64,000 bases of DNA, from contig NC_087074.1 of the NCBI RefSeq assembly GCF_026151205.1, positions 16,691,962-16,755,961 of the forward strand. The letters run 5' to 3'. The notes beneath the pieces are model-generated. The model saw only the letters and a list, made by a program, of their open reading frames with translations. It did not search any database and was not told the origin of the DNA. A program made the position numbers and the translations under genes. This DNA is from Bolinopsis microptera (Eukaryota > Ctenophora > Tentaculata > Lobata > Bolinopsidae). The stretch's first letter is position 1. Each line of letters begins with the position of its first letter. Of this stretch, positions 41,640 to 51,843 are shown in pieces.

Positions 41640-42650
41640 AGGCTATCGTGTTCATAAACATAATAGAGATTAGGCGGAATGACAGGCTGAGCGCGGCCCA
41701 GAAAGGACCAATGGTGCAACGTGCATTTTGCATATCTTGATGATTTCAATATATCATTATTTTACACATATGCATATTTTTGAAAATCAAATTCGAATCA
41801 AATATTTACAATTTTCTACCCAAAATTGCATTGAAATAAACCCCAGAAACATATTGTTTCCTCATTTAACGTAAGAAACGAATACATAATAAAAACTCAC
41901 CAAATACACTTGATTGACGGTGTCAACCCTTCCAGATCAAAGCAAGAATGCTAGTTTGCGCAGCGCGTCGAAGCGGCGAAGTCTTCCAACAAATACACAT
42001 TTCATAATATCATCACCAATTAAATCCCGACAGTCACAATTAATATTAAACGATGATTAGATCACAGATCCTGGCATGAAATTATATTGTACATAAGTAC
42101 ATTTTTTCCTTAGTACAATAGTATATTGTAATGTGATTGCATTTATAAACGATTTAATTGATTGTATTTAAATGTCTGGTCATGTTCTCAATTGTTAACA
42201 AAACAAATTTTAGGAAAAAAATTAAAATTTTGGTATTTATTAATAACAATCAAAACATATCATATCATAAAAATAAAGCCGCGGGTTGGTTGACTGCCTC
42301 AGTAACAAGTAAGGTAAATAATTAAAGCTTGAAGGTGCCCTGTGCATTTACAGAACCTTATGCGGCGATCACATGATCACGAGGACCTGTGAGCACCAAA
42401 TTTAATTTAAAGTTTCTAGAAATCACACATCACTACGAGTTACATCACTATGCACTACGAGTTACTCATGCTTTTGAATTAAAGGAGTGCGGATTGTTAG
42501 ATATTTCATTCATTCATACTTAGTCGGTTTAAAGCTGTATATTTAGAAGTCACTATTGTTTAAACTATGAAAGCATAACGTAGATAATGGACAATATACC
42601 GACGACAATACCAAGGACCTGAGTGCTGCATTGACTTTTCCGGATCCTTT
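41640..42650. other. Non-coding AT-rich interval
   Basis: No ORF supported. A GGCGGAATGACAGGCTGAGCGCGG repeat-family fragment recurs at 41348 and 41663. An inverted repeat pairs 40912-40937 with 41955-41980 (GACTTCGCCGCTTC). Otherwise nothing recognised. Confidence 0.4.
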
Positions 42651-42651
42651 C

Positions 42652-42735
42652 GCCCATTAAGCTGGTAGAGCACAGAGTTTCCGCCTTTAGAGCAGAAGAT
42701 CCAGGGCTTGAATCCCAGTGTCATCTAGTGTATAT
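42652..42735 (+). other. tRNA-like sequence (tRNA-derived SINE head or pseudogene)
   Basis: AAGCTGGTAGAGC resembles the internal A box and D arm. CAGGGCTTGAATCCCAG resembles the B box and T arm at the right distance. A 7-base loop sits between imperfect TTCCGC/GCAGAA arms. The acceptor stem is not convincing, so I do not call a functional tRNA. Confidence 0.4.
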
Positions 42736-42847
42736 AATAAGGGGATAGCTAAGGATCATAGCTAATTTACACTTAACTGTCATGTTTTCGACTTGATCAC
42801 CGAATGATCGGAAAACTGTGATTGAGGGTTAAATGAAGAGGCCCTGG

Positions 42848-43135
42848 CAGTGGCGTAACGTTGCCTGTTGGCGCCCCCCTGCCCCAAAGGCGCCCCCCTG
42901 TTGGCGCCCCCTCCCCTTTTGGTGCCCCTCCCTAAAATTGAACAAATTAGGTGATTTTAGAGGATACGCCGGTAAAATCTCTAAAAAAGTGTGTATCTAG
43001 AGCAAAACGCGCAGTTTTGCTAGTACTTTAGTTAAGTTTTCGAAATTGTCCCACATTCAAACGACGATTTGGCGCCCCCCTAAGACGGCGCCCCCCTGCA
43101 CAGCGGGGTCAGCAGGGCCCTTCGTTACGCCACTG
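42848..43135. mobile_element. hAT-like MITE, copy B
   Basis: 288 bp with ends CAGTGGCGTAACG...CGTTACGCCACTG. An exact 8-bp GGCCCTGG duplication is at 42840-42847 and 43136-43143. The interior matches 16470-16705 in inverse orientation, with extra GGCGCCCCC blocks. Confidence 0.9.
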
Positions 43136-43143
43136 GGCCCTGG

Positions 43144-43494
43144 CAAAGGATCAAGAATCTTGCTAAGGGTTTCCCTTCAGTAAATCTACATTAAAGTGTA
43201 CACACTGTACAGTAAAAACTAAACAAAGTACTACTACTACTACTACTAGTCACAATAAGTAGCAGGAACGTATACAGACAAACATAATATGACAGTGACG
43301 GTATATTTTCTAAAATTGTTTACAATTTAAGCCTTTGAGCTTCCTGAATGCGCTGCTCAGTTATGCTATTGCATTGGAGCTTTTAACCTTGATAATCTCA
43401 GTCCCCACCTCATCCTAATGTGATCAGATTAATTTATTAAAATATTTGTTCTACTAGTTAACTGAGTAACATGTTCAAACCAACATAGGTATTG
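43144..43494. other. Upstream region of VAP
   Basis: About 350 bp without ORF. Contains a short ACT microsatellite at 43230. An AG directly before GTATTG-ATG may be an acceptor, so a 5' untranslated exon further upstream is possible. Confidence 0.35.
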
Positions 43495-44749
43495 ATGGCA
43501 AAAGGATCTGTGGTCAATATTCTTGAGATATCACCAGAAGACAAGTTATTCTTTACTGGACCCTTCACAGAAATATCTAAAACCCACATCACCTTAAAGA
43601 ATGCCACTTTTAAAAGCATCATTTTCAAGGTACACTTATACTTTTTTGACGTGGATTGGCATTAGCTAATGCAGTTGAGCCCTAGCCCTAGTAAAGTGAG
43701 GGTTCATTGTTATCTCAGTGGGCACCAACTTAGAAATTGTGATGCCATGCCAGACATTACGCTGTAAATAATCAGTTTTTAAGGATCTATTAATGTAAAT
43801 TTAACTGTAACTTTTACTGATTAATCACAAATTTCCTAAAGATCAAAACTACGGAACCAAAGAAATACTGTGTAAGACCAAACCAAGGAATAATAGGTCC
43901 TCAAGACTCAGCCACTGCTACTGTTATACTCCAACCTTTAGATGAGGAACTTCTATCTAGTTCTCAAGGACAACACAAGTTCCAGATTCTTCATACTCTG
44001 AAAGATGATGGCGATTCATTGAAATCAATAGAGGAGTTGTGGATATCAGCAAACCATGCTCTGGTGTTTCATCATAAGTTGAGGTGTTACTTTGAGACTG
44101 AAATTGAGACACAGCACCGTATGAAAGATAAGGACTTACAATTTAATGTAAGCAATCTTAAGGATGCATCAAACTTGGTAAGTGGTTATCATTGTAATAA
44201 CTGGGTTACACCTCTTAAACTAATTGATAAGATCAAGACTTTTAAACTTGTGTTAACTGACTTTTCCAATTAAAAATTGGCTTCAGTAAAGCATGTTGAA
44301 TATTGATGGTATCTTCAGTTTGAAGAATGCATGAAATCTCTCTCATTGGATGTTATTATACTTTTCCAAACAATTCGTTTGTTTCAGATAACTGAGCTAA
44401 GAAGTAAAGTTGATGAACTGAAGAGACAGAATACAAAGCTAAATATCAGTGTAAGTTTGTTACCTAAATCAGTCTATGATAGAGATCATCTTTTCTTAGA
44501 TAAGATTAAACAAACATTTTGATAGTTATTAAATAAGGTTTTAAGGTTCCCAATTAGCATCTCAGATTTTGAACTTAATCCTGGTCTTGGTTTGATTTAC
44601 ATTTGTGTTAACTTTATATAAACATATTTCAGCTGAGTGAGACACAAAAGAGACTTGATATTGCGTTGAAACCCTCCCAGTTTCCTGATCTTCTGATCTA
44701 CATTGTGGTGGCTATTCTTGGCTGGCTCTTTGCCAAGTTTATTATATAA
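43495..44749 (+). CDS. VAP: VAMP-associated protein (VAP), ER contact-site receptor
   Basis: Four exons, all phase 0: 43495-43629, 43842-44177, 44388-44450, 44633-44749, giving 216 residues. Residues 1-115 form an MSP domain (FTGPFTE, YCVRPNQGII, HKFQILHT, KLRCYFE). Then a short coiled coil (ITELRSKVDELKRQ) and a C-terminal membrane anchor (LLIYIVVAILGWLFAKFII). VAPs sit in the ER membrane and bind FFAT-motif proteins at contact sites. The conserved RPN proline (human VAPB P56) is kept. In the KFM pocket segment Met is replaced by Gln (KFQ). The linker is shorter than in vertebrates. ATG choice matches the family's MAK start. Confidence 0.93.
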
Positions 44750-45310
44750 TACCCATGTAGGATATATATTCCTAATCAGTTGACATAATATTTGACTATA
44801 GTACTTGCTTGACCTTCTCTATTTTTTCGGCACGAAGTACAATTTATCACTGACCTGTCTATTATAGTAATTCATATTATGTTATAGCTTAAAGCAATTA
44901 CCTTATAATTATGCTTTGATTTGATTTAATTTTGATATCAAGTCTAAGATGCGATTGAAGTATGACTGAACTTAAACGATTTGAGTTTTATATTATTCAT
45001 GTTATTATATTGTACTTGTCAGGATTATGCACAAATTTTTATAATCAGATTCAGAATATTTGTTCTAACTGTTTTAATAGTAGAAAACATTTTATAATTG
45101 TTCAAGTGTCGAATTTAAATTACTTTGGTCTTTGATATTAACCATAAATAATACAATGTTTGTGACACAATAATATTATTATCTGTAAATATTACATTAA
45201 TTAATTGATGAGCTAATTCCTGACAACTTAATTTGGAACTTAAAATGTATTATTTTGTATTCTATTCATTTGCCAATTTTTATCACTTACTGTATTATAT
45301 TATACATTTA
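44750..45310. other. 3' flank of VAP
   Basis: AT-rich, no coding signal. Probably the 3' untranslated region followed by intergenic sequence. No canonical AATAAA is obvious close to the stop. Confidence 0.35.
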
Positions 45311-45311
45311 T

Positions 45312-45476
45312 CACATGCCTTCTCATGCGATATCAAAACTTTCGCCCACGAGGCTTGCCGAGTTAGCGAAAGTTTCGATATTTCCCGAGGCTTGCCGAGG
45401 GTTATATCGACATTTTCAATCACGAGGCTTGCCGAGTTTTGAAAATGTTGATATCGCATGAGAAGGCATGTGATTA
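45312..45476. repeat. Palindromic snap-back element
   Basis: CACATGCCTTCTCATGCGATATC at 45312 and its inverse ending near 45476. Inside, CGAGGCTTGCCGAG occurs three times. Forms a long hairpin, probably a MITE. Confidence 0.8.
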
Positions 45477-45497
45477 ATGTTTTATCACACTTTCTTT

Positions 45498-46983
45498 GGA
45501 GCCAAATTTGGCCGGGAAAGCAGAATTTGATCAAACGTTAGTTATAAATCTCACCAAAGCAAAACTAGACATGTCGAACTTATTTATGTTTATAATGTCC
45601 AAGCTATATATAGCTCTCGATAAGTTAGTATTTCAGATATTAAAGTTACAATACGTGAAATTAGAATCTCGCGTTTCACATTTATGACACAGTGAATGCT
45701 GTGTGCCGCGCTGAATTTGCTTTGTACTGCTACCTAGTGCATGCAATATTAATGTGTTTTCCGCCTATGGGTCTTGTACTTATGAGTCTAGAATATTCCG
45801 CCGCGAGCGCGTTTGATACATAATTACATCCTGCAAATCAATTGATGTGAGGTGATTCTAATACTTTATTTCTATTAGATATTTTTAGAGTCATTAAAAC
45901 TGTAGATGCAGTATAATGTATAGAACATCCGTTTAAGTGTTGATTATACATCACAGTCCTTATCGTATAATCTGTATCTGCGATAAGGTGAAAGAATTTC
46001 CTGGTTGTTAAATTTGAATAGAGCTGTGGCACCATGATTGTCTATTTATCAGTCCACATTATACACTGCACACCCTAATTTACACCAACAATATTATCGT
46101 CCGTCTTGATTCTTGATTGTCTGTTATTTCAGAATGATTTAATCAATGCAACTTGTAATCGTTGACTTAGAATTTTATCAAGTATTCTGCTTAGTTCTTA
46201 GTCAGTATACATCTTTACTTGCCATTATTTGCCATTATTTGGAGCCAAATTTGGCCTGGAAAGCAGAATTTGATCAAACATTAGTTACAAATCTCACCAA
46301 AGCAAAACTAGACATGTCGAACTTATTTATGTTTATAATGTCCAAGCTATATATAGCTCTCGATAAGTTAGTATTTCAGATATTAAAGATACAATACGTG
46401 AAATTAGAATCTCGCATTTCACATTTATGACACAGTGAATGCTGTGTGCCGCGCTGAATTTGCTTTGTACTGATACCTAGTGCATGCAATATTAATGTGT
46501 TTTCCGCCTATGGGTCTTGTACTTATGAGTCTAGAATATTCCGCCGCGAGCGCGTTTGATACGTAATTACATCCTGCAAATCAATTGATGTGAGGTGATT
46601 CTAATACTTTATTTCTATTAGATATTTTTAGAGTCATTAAAACTGTAGATGCAGTATAATGTATAGAACATCCGTTTAAGTGTTGATTATACATCACAGT
46701 TCTTATCGTATAATCTGTATCTACGATGAGGTGAAAGAATTTCCTAGTTCTTGAATTTGAATAGAGCTGTGGGTTCATAATTACTTAATTAGTGTCTATT
46801 TATCAGTCCACATTATACACTACTCTCCCTAATTTACATCAACAATATTATCGTCCGTCTTGATTCTTGATTGTCTGTTATTTCAGAATGATTTAATCAA
46901 TGCAACTTGTAATCGTTGACTTAGAATTTTATCAAGTATTCTGCTTAGTTCTTAGTCAGTATTCATCTTTACTTGCCAATATT
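45498..46983. repeat. 743-bp tandem duplication
   Basis: Two copies, 45498-46240 and 46241-46983, each start GGAGCCAAATTTGGCC and end near TTGCCATTAT. They differ by scattered substitutions and small indels. Weak open frames are shared by both copies, but codon choice and lack of splice signals give no support for genes. Confidence 0.85.
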
Positions 46984-48200
46984 TGCCATTATCTGCTTCG
47001 AGCTAAAAATTATCTGAACTGGAAATTATCAGAACATTTGTAATATTCAAATGTATCTCTTCAACATTTTAGAACGCAGTACTCCACCAGCCTATAACCA
47101 CCCTGGTCATGGCCAGGTAGTTCACCCGTACTGTTACCAATATTGAATTGGTCTAATGAATGGCAGCACATTAATCATCGGACCTGTTTGCCCCAGTGCC
47201 CAGACTAATTTATAACCAGATTAGCTGATTAAGTTACGTCATTCGTCCCTTGATATATTTATATAAATAATATATTTTATAGGATGTTTTTATTGCACTT
47301 ATTTGCACTAACTAAAATTCAGTTAAAACTAGTCCTGGGATAGAATTTCCGCTCTTTATTGTACAGAATCTACATACAGAATCTCTTTATCAGTCTGTTT
47401 ATAGATCAGCCACGCAAGCTAATCTAGGCGAAACCGGTTTGGAAAAGCCAAGTATAATTTCTGCACAATTTCTATATGGAATATGGCTCACAGAAGGGAT
47501 CAGATGGGGTTAAAAGTGAGGTCTGAGATGGCTGAAATGTGGCTAAATTAATATGCGAATGATCCCATATCGTAATATATCACAATTTATTACGTTATGA
47601 TTTGCTGACCAGCCCTTTATCAATTCTTGACAATAATTTTCTTTCAAATATAACTACTTGACACCAAGATTCTTGTTTTGTGTGTTTTCTTCGTTCGAAT
47701 TAATCAAACATCGTTTAGTGTTTACTATTTTTTGTGAGGGCGACTGTAGTTTGTTCTGACATTTCCTTTTTAATTTCAAGTAAGTGATTAGGGAAATTAA
47801 TTAGCCTGATTGATTGTATCGCTGACAAGTACCAAAACTTTGTGCAACTTTCAAGTCTGCTCGTAAACTTTGATCTCGTTTTCACTTTTCAGTAATCTTA
47901 AGTCACTTAAAGCTCGTACAAGCCAGGGAGTTTTTACTTTGTTTCATCATTCGAAGCTTAATTAGGCTTTGAAATATGAAGTGCAGTAAAAAAGCAACAG
48001 CTTGAAAAAATTTTACAACAAACATTTTTATTTTGCTTAACAGATCTCAAACGCAAGGAAATATTTTTAAAATCATCCATAAATATACATTTTTCCTAAT
48101 TGTGAAAAGTTCATCTGATCATTGCATTTACGGTCATAGACTACTTCAGGTTGTTGATTTAAATCTTTATTTAAATCAGTACCTCACAGTAGTAGAACAG
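46984..48200. other. Non-coding interval
   Basis: No gene, RNA or structured repeat recognised over about 1.2 kb; AT-rich with stops in all frames. Confidence 0.4.
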
Positions 48201-48352
48201 TTGTTGATAGTGGGCTCCTTGTTCCTATGGGAATATCGGGCTCTCTCTGAGCAACTGATTGATATTTCATGCCCCCGGGTGAGAGCCAGTGCTCCCCATC
48301 GGGGCATGCAATATCAATTCTGCTTTCCTGCCAAATTTGGCTCGAAAGTGTG
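48195..48352. repeat. Snap-back element related to 45312
   Basis: GATTGATATTTCATGCCCCCG and its inverse (CGGGGCATGCAATATCAAT) form a hairpin. It ends in TGCCAAATTTGGCTCGAAAGTGTGATA, the same motif seen at the 45312 element. A dispersed hairpin MITE family. Confidence 0.65.
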
Positions 48353-49621
48353 ATAATATATAATATAATCATATTGTAATATTGTGATTGCCTTTAATGA
48401 CCATTTTGAAAATTTATGTTTATCATTGCAACGATAATTCATTGTATAAATTAAAGTTTATTAAAGTCTAGTACATTGCAAAACCTTCACCGAGTCACAG
48501 GATTTTTGCTATCAACTGCTATTCACAAATTAACTATTCCTTAAGTTCCTTAAGTAACTTTCACTTTATCAAATCAATGTTTTCGAATGCACAATCATTG
48601 CATTGAACAAACACAAACACAAACACACACACACCCACACTGAAGAGATACCTTGTTGAAACTACCAAAAAAAAACAGTTGCTGTTCTCGTTAAATCACT
48701 ATTGTCATAAAAAGTTTGGACATTGGACAAACAATTAGGAATAAGTGACTAAACAGCTTGTAATTATATATCCAGTACAACATGTGTACCCTTTTATTGG
48801 CAGTGATGTTCCAACTTTTCATACCTACCTTCCACCTGCCTTAGCCCAAATTAAATCGTATGTTATCTCATACTCTACTAAAATTTAAACTGGTGTCAAT
48901 GTCGACCTTGTGGACAGATGGTTTTAAAATAATCCATATAAACAAAATTATTATGTTAATTTACAGCTGCTCTAGCCTCTATGCAGTCGATCAAACGTTC
49001 GAATATATATCCAGTTTCATGTGTACAATGTATCAGCTATCAAACTTCCACTTGTAATGACTCCGATTATATCAGGGGGTAAGACTACTAACTTGACTTT
49101 GAGCTTCTTTCCCGAATAGAGTAATCTACTGGTGAATACGGAATAAAGCTACTGAAACGACACATGCTGTCCTCTTTGAGTCTCTGATCTTATGTTTTAC
49201 TCATGTTCCAAGTTCGTAGTAGGAATGTAAGGTGTGTCTTTACTAACATTAGCTGAGATTCCTTCTATCGCTCCGAGTATCACAGGATTTCAGTTCTGTT
49301 CTTGCTACATGTAATACAGTTCTTCAATTCTTGCACTTTTAGAATAATTTCAAATTTCATTAGAAATCAGGTTTGAATAGTCTTGTTTTAAGAGTGTTGA
49401 TTGGGTTAATTGTGAGATTTCACCTCTTGGTTAAATGAATTTCTATTGGTGAATTGGAATGTTTTTTCTTTTCACTTACATTATTTGGTTGTACTGGGTA
49501 GCGCAGTGAATTGGTCTTTAAGATCAGATATAACAATTGCTTTATACAATTTGTATTGTATCCAGATTGTATGTCTAAATCTATCATTTCTTGAATAAAC
49601 GAATAGTGTTAAATAATCTTA
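48353..49621. other. Non-coding interval downstream of the K2P-like gene
   Basis: No coding exon supported. A small ACAAAC/ACAC microsatellite is at 48605-48640. Likely intergenic, lying between the 3' ends of VAP and the K2P-like gene. Confidence 0.4.
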
Positions 49622-49627
49622 TTTATT
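49622..49627 (-). terminator. Poly(A) signal of the K2P-like gene
   Basis: AATAAA on the minus strand, about 85 bases after the stop at 49712. Position fits a short 3' untranslated region. Confidence 0.5.
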
Positions 49628-49711
49628 CACCATTGCAATTAACAAGTATAGTAGAAACAGTTAGTTATTGAATTTACGTTATCACAAAATTAAGTTGCTG
49701 ACATTGTTGGT

Positions 49712-50959
49712 TTACAGTTCATCTTCATCAAAACCCCTGTCCAGTGAACCTGGCTGAACTTCCGTGCTATATCTGGAATATCCGGTATTCGTATAGCTAC
49801 AGATGCAGATAACCGTCCTAACAGCTCTAAAAACATTAATCCCTGAACAGAGTACGTTTGCCATAAATCCGAGCTGAAGTAACAAACAGACAACTTTGGC
49901 AACAGCCATTGGAGAGTCACTGAGCACCATTACATCTCCTACAGTAGTGATTGTAAACACCTGATTATACATCACGGATTTGAAACTGAGAGCTCGGTGC
50001 TTCAGATAGAGATATATACCAGGAATAGAAAGCAGTGCAGATAGAGGTAATAATGAGACAACAAGTTTCAAACCATGTCCTGTTAAAGTAAACTTGGTCC
50101 ACAAATCTGAGTTCTGAAAGAACAAGTTCAAAAACCTCTCCATAATCTCCTGCATGAGAATAACAAAACACGCCAGAAAACATAGCAGAAGCAGGACCCC
50201 AACTATGAAGTACATAACCACAAATAATCTCCCTGTCATACTGTTTGGCAGAGAGCCAGGAGCCCTTACCGTACTGATGAATAATGCTGCTCCCTGGGCT
50301 GATCTCCAGAATGAGGGCTCGGTTTGGGGGTTTCTGAGAGGACACCTGGTTTTGTAGCTGGGTAACATGGTATGCAAGTTGTAACGGGATATTACACTGC
50401 TGGTGATGTTAGTGGTGATTGGTAGAGTGGGATTGTGGTTCTGAAGGGTCTGGAGGCAGAGTGCTCCGAAGAGTAGGAAGAACGTTACTGCTACCAATAA
50501 ACCTAATGATTGAAGTATTTCGCATTGAATCTTGGACTCATAGTTAGTGGTGTATAGTGTGGTACATCTGAAAAAAAGCGATTTTACAGTTGCCGCTTTT
50601 TCCATTGATTTTGGGTGCTTTATTCTTGAAGAACTAGCTTCTTTAGTGAGAAACGGGTTTTGTCGGGTTTGTTGGTGGTTGTAGAATTTCGCTAGCCGTT
50701 TTACTCTGATTTTCTGTGCCCGTTTGCCCCACTTTCTCTCCTCCCGCTGAGCTTGGTGTTGCTTGACTTGTTCTGGGTGATTATTCAAGAAGGGGGATAG
50801 GGAGTCTGTATCACTTGCAATACTCATCTGCATCCTGGTATCTATTCTTCTGGATGGGTGCTTAGCAGTTTTCCTCTGATAAGGAGATAATGAAACGGTT
50901 TCACTTTCAAAACGTTCAGTATTATATGATATCGGTGGCATTTTCGTTTGTTTCGACAT
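49712..50959 (-). CDS. K2P (two-pore-domain) potassium-channel-like protein with altered filters
   Basis: 415 codons from ATG at 50959. The frame stays open to 50989, but an acceptor (TTTTTTGTTAG) lies there, so a 5' untranslated exon is likely. The N-terminal ~140 residues are basic and hydrophilic. The rest follows the K2P order M1-P1-M2-M3-P2-M4: M1 at 152-170 (FFLLFGALCLQTLQ), a loop with a glycosylation site (NIT, 184), P1 after Trp218, M2 at 243-270 (TGRLFVVMYFIVG), M3 at 294-320, P2 at 325-344 and M4 at 352-378. Filter motifs are abnormal: STVRAPG where TIGYG is expected, and TTVGDVM where TVGFGD is expected. It may be non-conducting or differently selective. Assignment is by eye. Confidence 0.55.
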   Translation of the reverse strand: MSKQTKMPPISYNTERFESETVSLSPYQRKTAKHPSRRIDTRMQMSIASDTDSLSPFLNNHPEQVKQHQAQREERKWGKRAQKIRVKRLAKFYNHQQTRQNPFLTKEASSSRIKHPKSMEKAATVKSLFFRCTTLYTTNYESKIQCEILQSLGLLVAVTFFLLFGALCLQTLQNHNPTLPITTNITSSVISRYNLHTMLPSYKTRCPLRNPQTEPSFWRSAQGAALFISTVRAPGSLPNSMTGRLFVVMYFIVGVLLLLCFLACFVILMQEIMERFLNLFFQNSDLWTKFTLTGHGLKLVVSLLPLSALLSIPGIYLYLKHRALSFKSVMYNQVFTITTVGDVMVLSDSPMAVAKVVCLLLQLGFMANVLCSGINVFRAVRTVICICSYTNTGYSRYSTEVQPGSLDRGFDEDEL

Positions 50960-50989
50960 AACTGGTAGAGCGTCAATTTGAGCTAACAA

Positions 50990-51843
50990 AAAATAAACAA
51001 GGACGCAAGAAAAGATCTTTACACAATCTGGTTGATTAATGATTAATTGTTAAGTGGATCGAGTTGATTGATGATTCATTACCTCAATTGTACATGAAGT
51101 GTAAGCTTATCAGGACAATGGTCCTAATGTGTTTTTTGGATGTACTTTTACACCTTGCAATAAATGAACAGTTAATTAGATTTAACATATGGGTGGTTGT
51201 AACTTACCCTCGCCTGTAAACGGAGTTCCTATCATATTCCTTTCTTTTTGTTCAGTACTTTAATCGATCTGGTTCCTAATGAAGTTAAAAATCTTAAAAT
51301 CCATTGAAAGTCTATTGAAAGTGACCTTGCAAATGTAACGTCACGTTCGCGTTGTTTGAGTAGGATATTATTATCTTCAGATAAAATTATGTTCTGCATA
51401 AAACGTTGGTGTCTAACGTCATGTTTCGTCCGTTTCAGAATGTTATCTTTACGCGTGCGTATTGTTAGCATGTGACAATATCCTATATCAGTTATTTGGA
51501 GGTATTGTTTGAAGCATTTTGACTTTTGTATACTTGCTCCATATAGCATTAGCACGAGGAATTTGTATAGATTAAAATGGATTTTGGTGAATGACACATA
51601 CCGTTATCATTTCTAGTTTGTTGTGAAAGTAGCTGTTTCCGTCCCTATCTTGGAGTTGGGGGTTTTGGCACATCAATTGCAGCTCACTTCCTCACGATCA
51701 TAAACGGTGAAAACTCACGAGACAATCCGTCATCAGCATTACTATCTCACTCATCCTCAGACCTCAGCATTCTCACATGACGAAAACACAGTAAATACCA
51801 CCTCTTACCATACTCCCACTCTAATAACATATTCCCAGGAGTC
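50990..51843. promoter_or_regulatory. Divergent intergenic region between K2P-like and ENT genes
   Basis: 884 bp separate the two start codons on opposite strands. The interval probably holds promoters and 5' untranslated exons for both. No core-promoter motif stands out. An open minus frame (51232-51597) has no ATG start or family similarity and is not annotated. Confidence 0.4.

Noticed and set aside
45838-46778. Paired ~65-codon ORFs in both copies of the 743-bp repeat
   Set aside because: Conserved only because the DNA is duplicated; no known domain or codon signal.
49965-50345. 126-codon minus-strand ORF in another frame
   Set aside because: Out-of-frame overlap with the K2P-like gene, which has the coherent membrane topology.
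51232-51597. 121-codon minus-strand ORF
   Set aside because: No ATG at its start, no recognisable domain and no splice support; may be chance or untranslated sequence.
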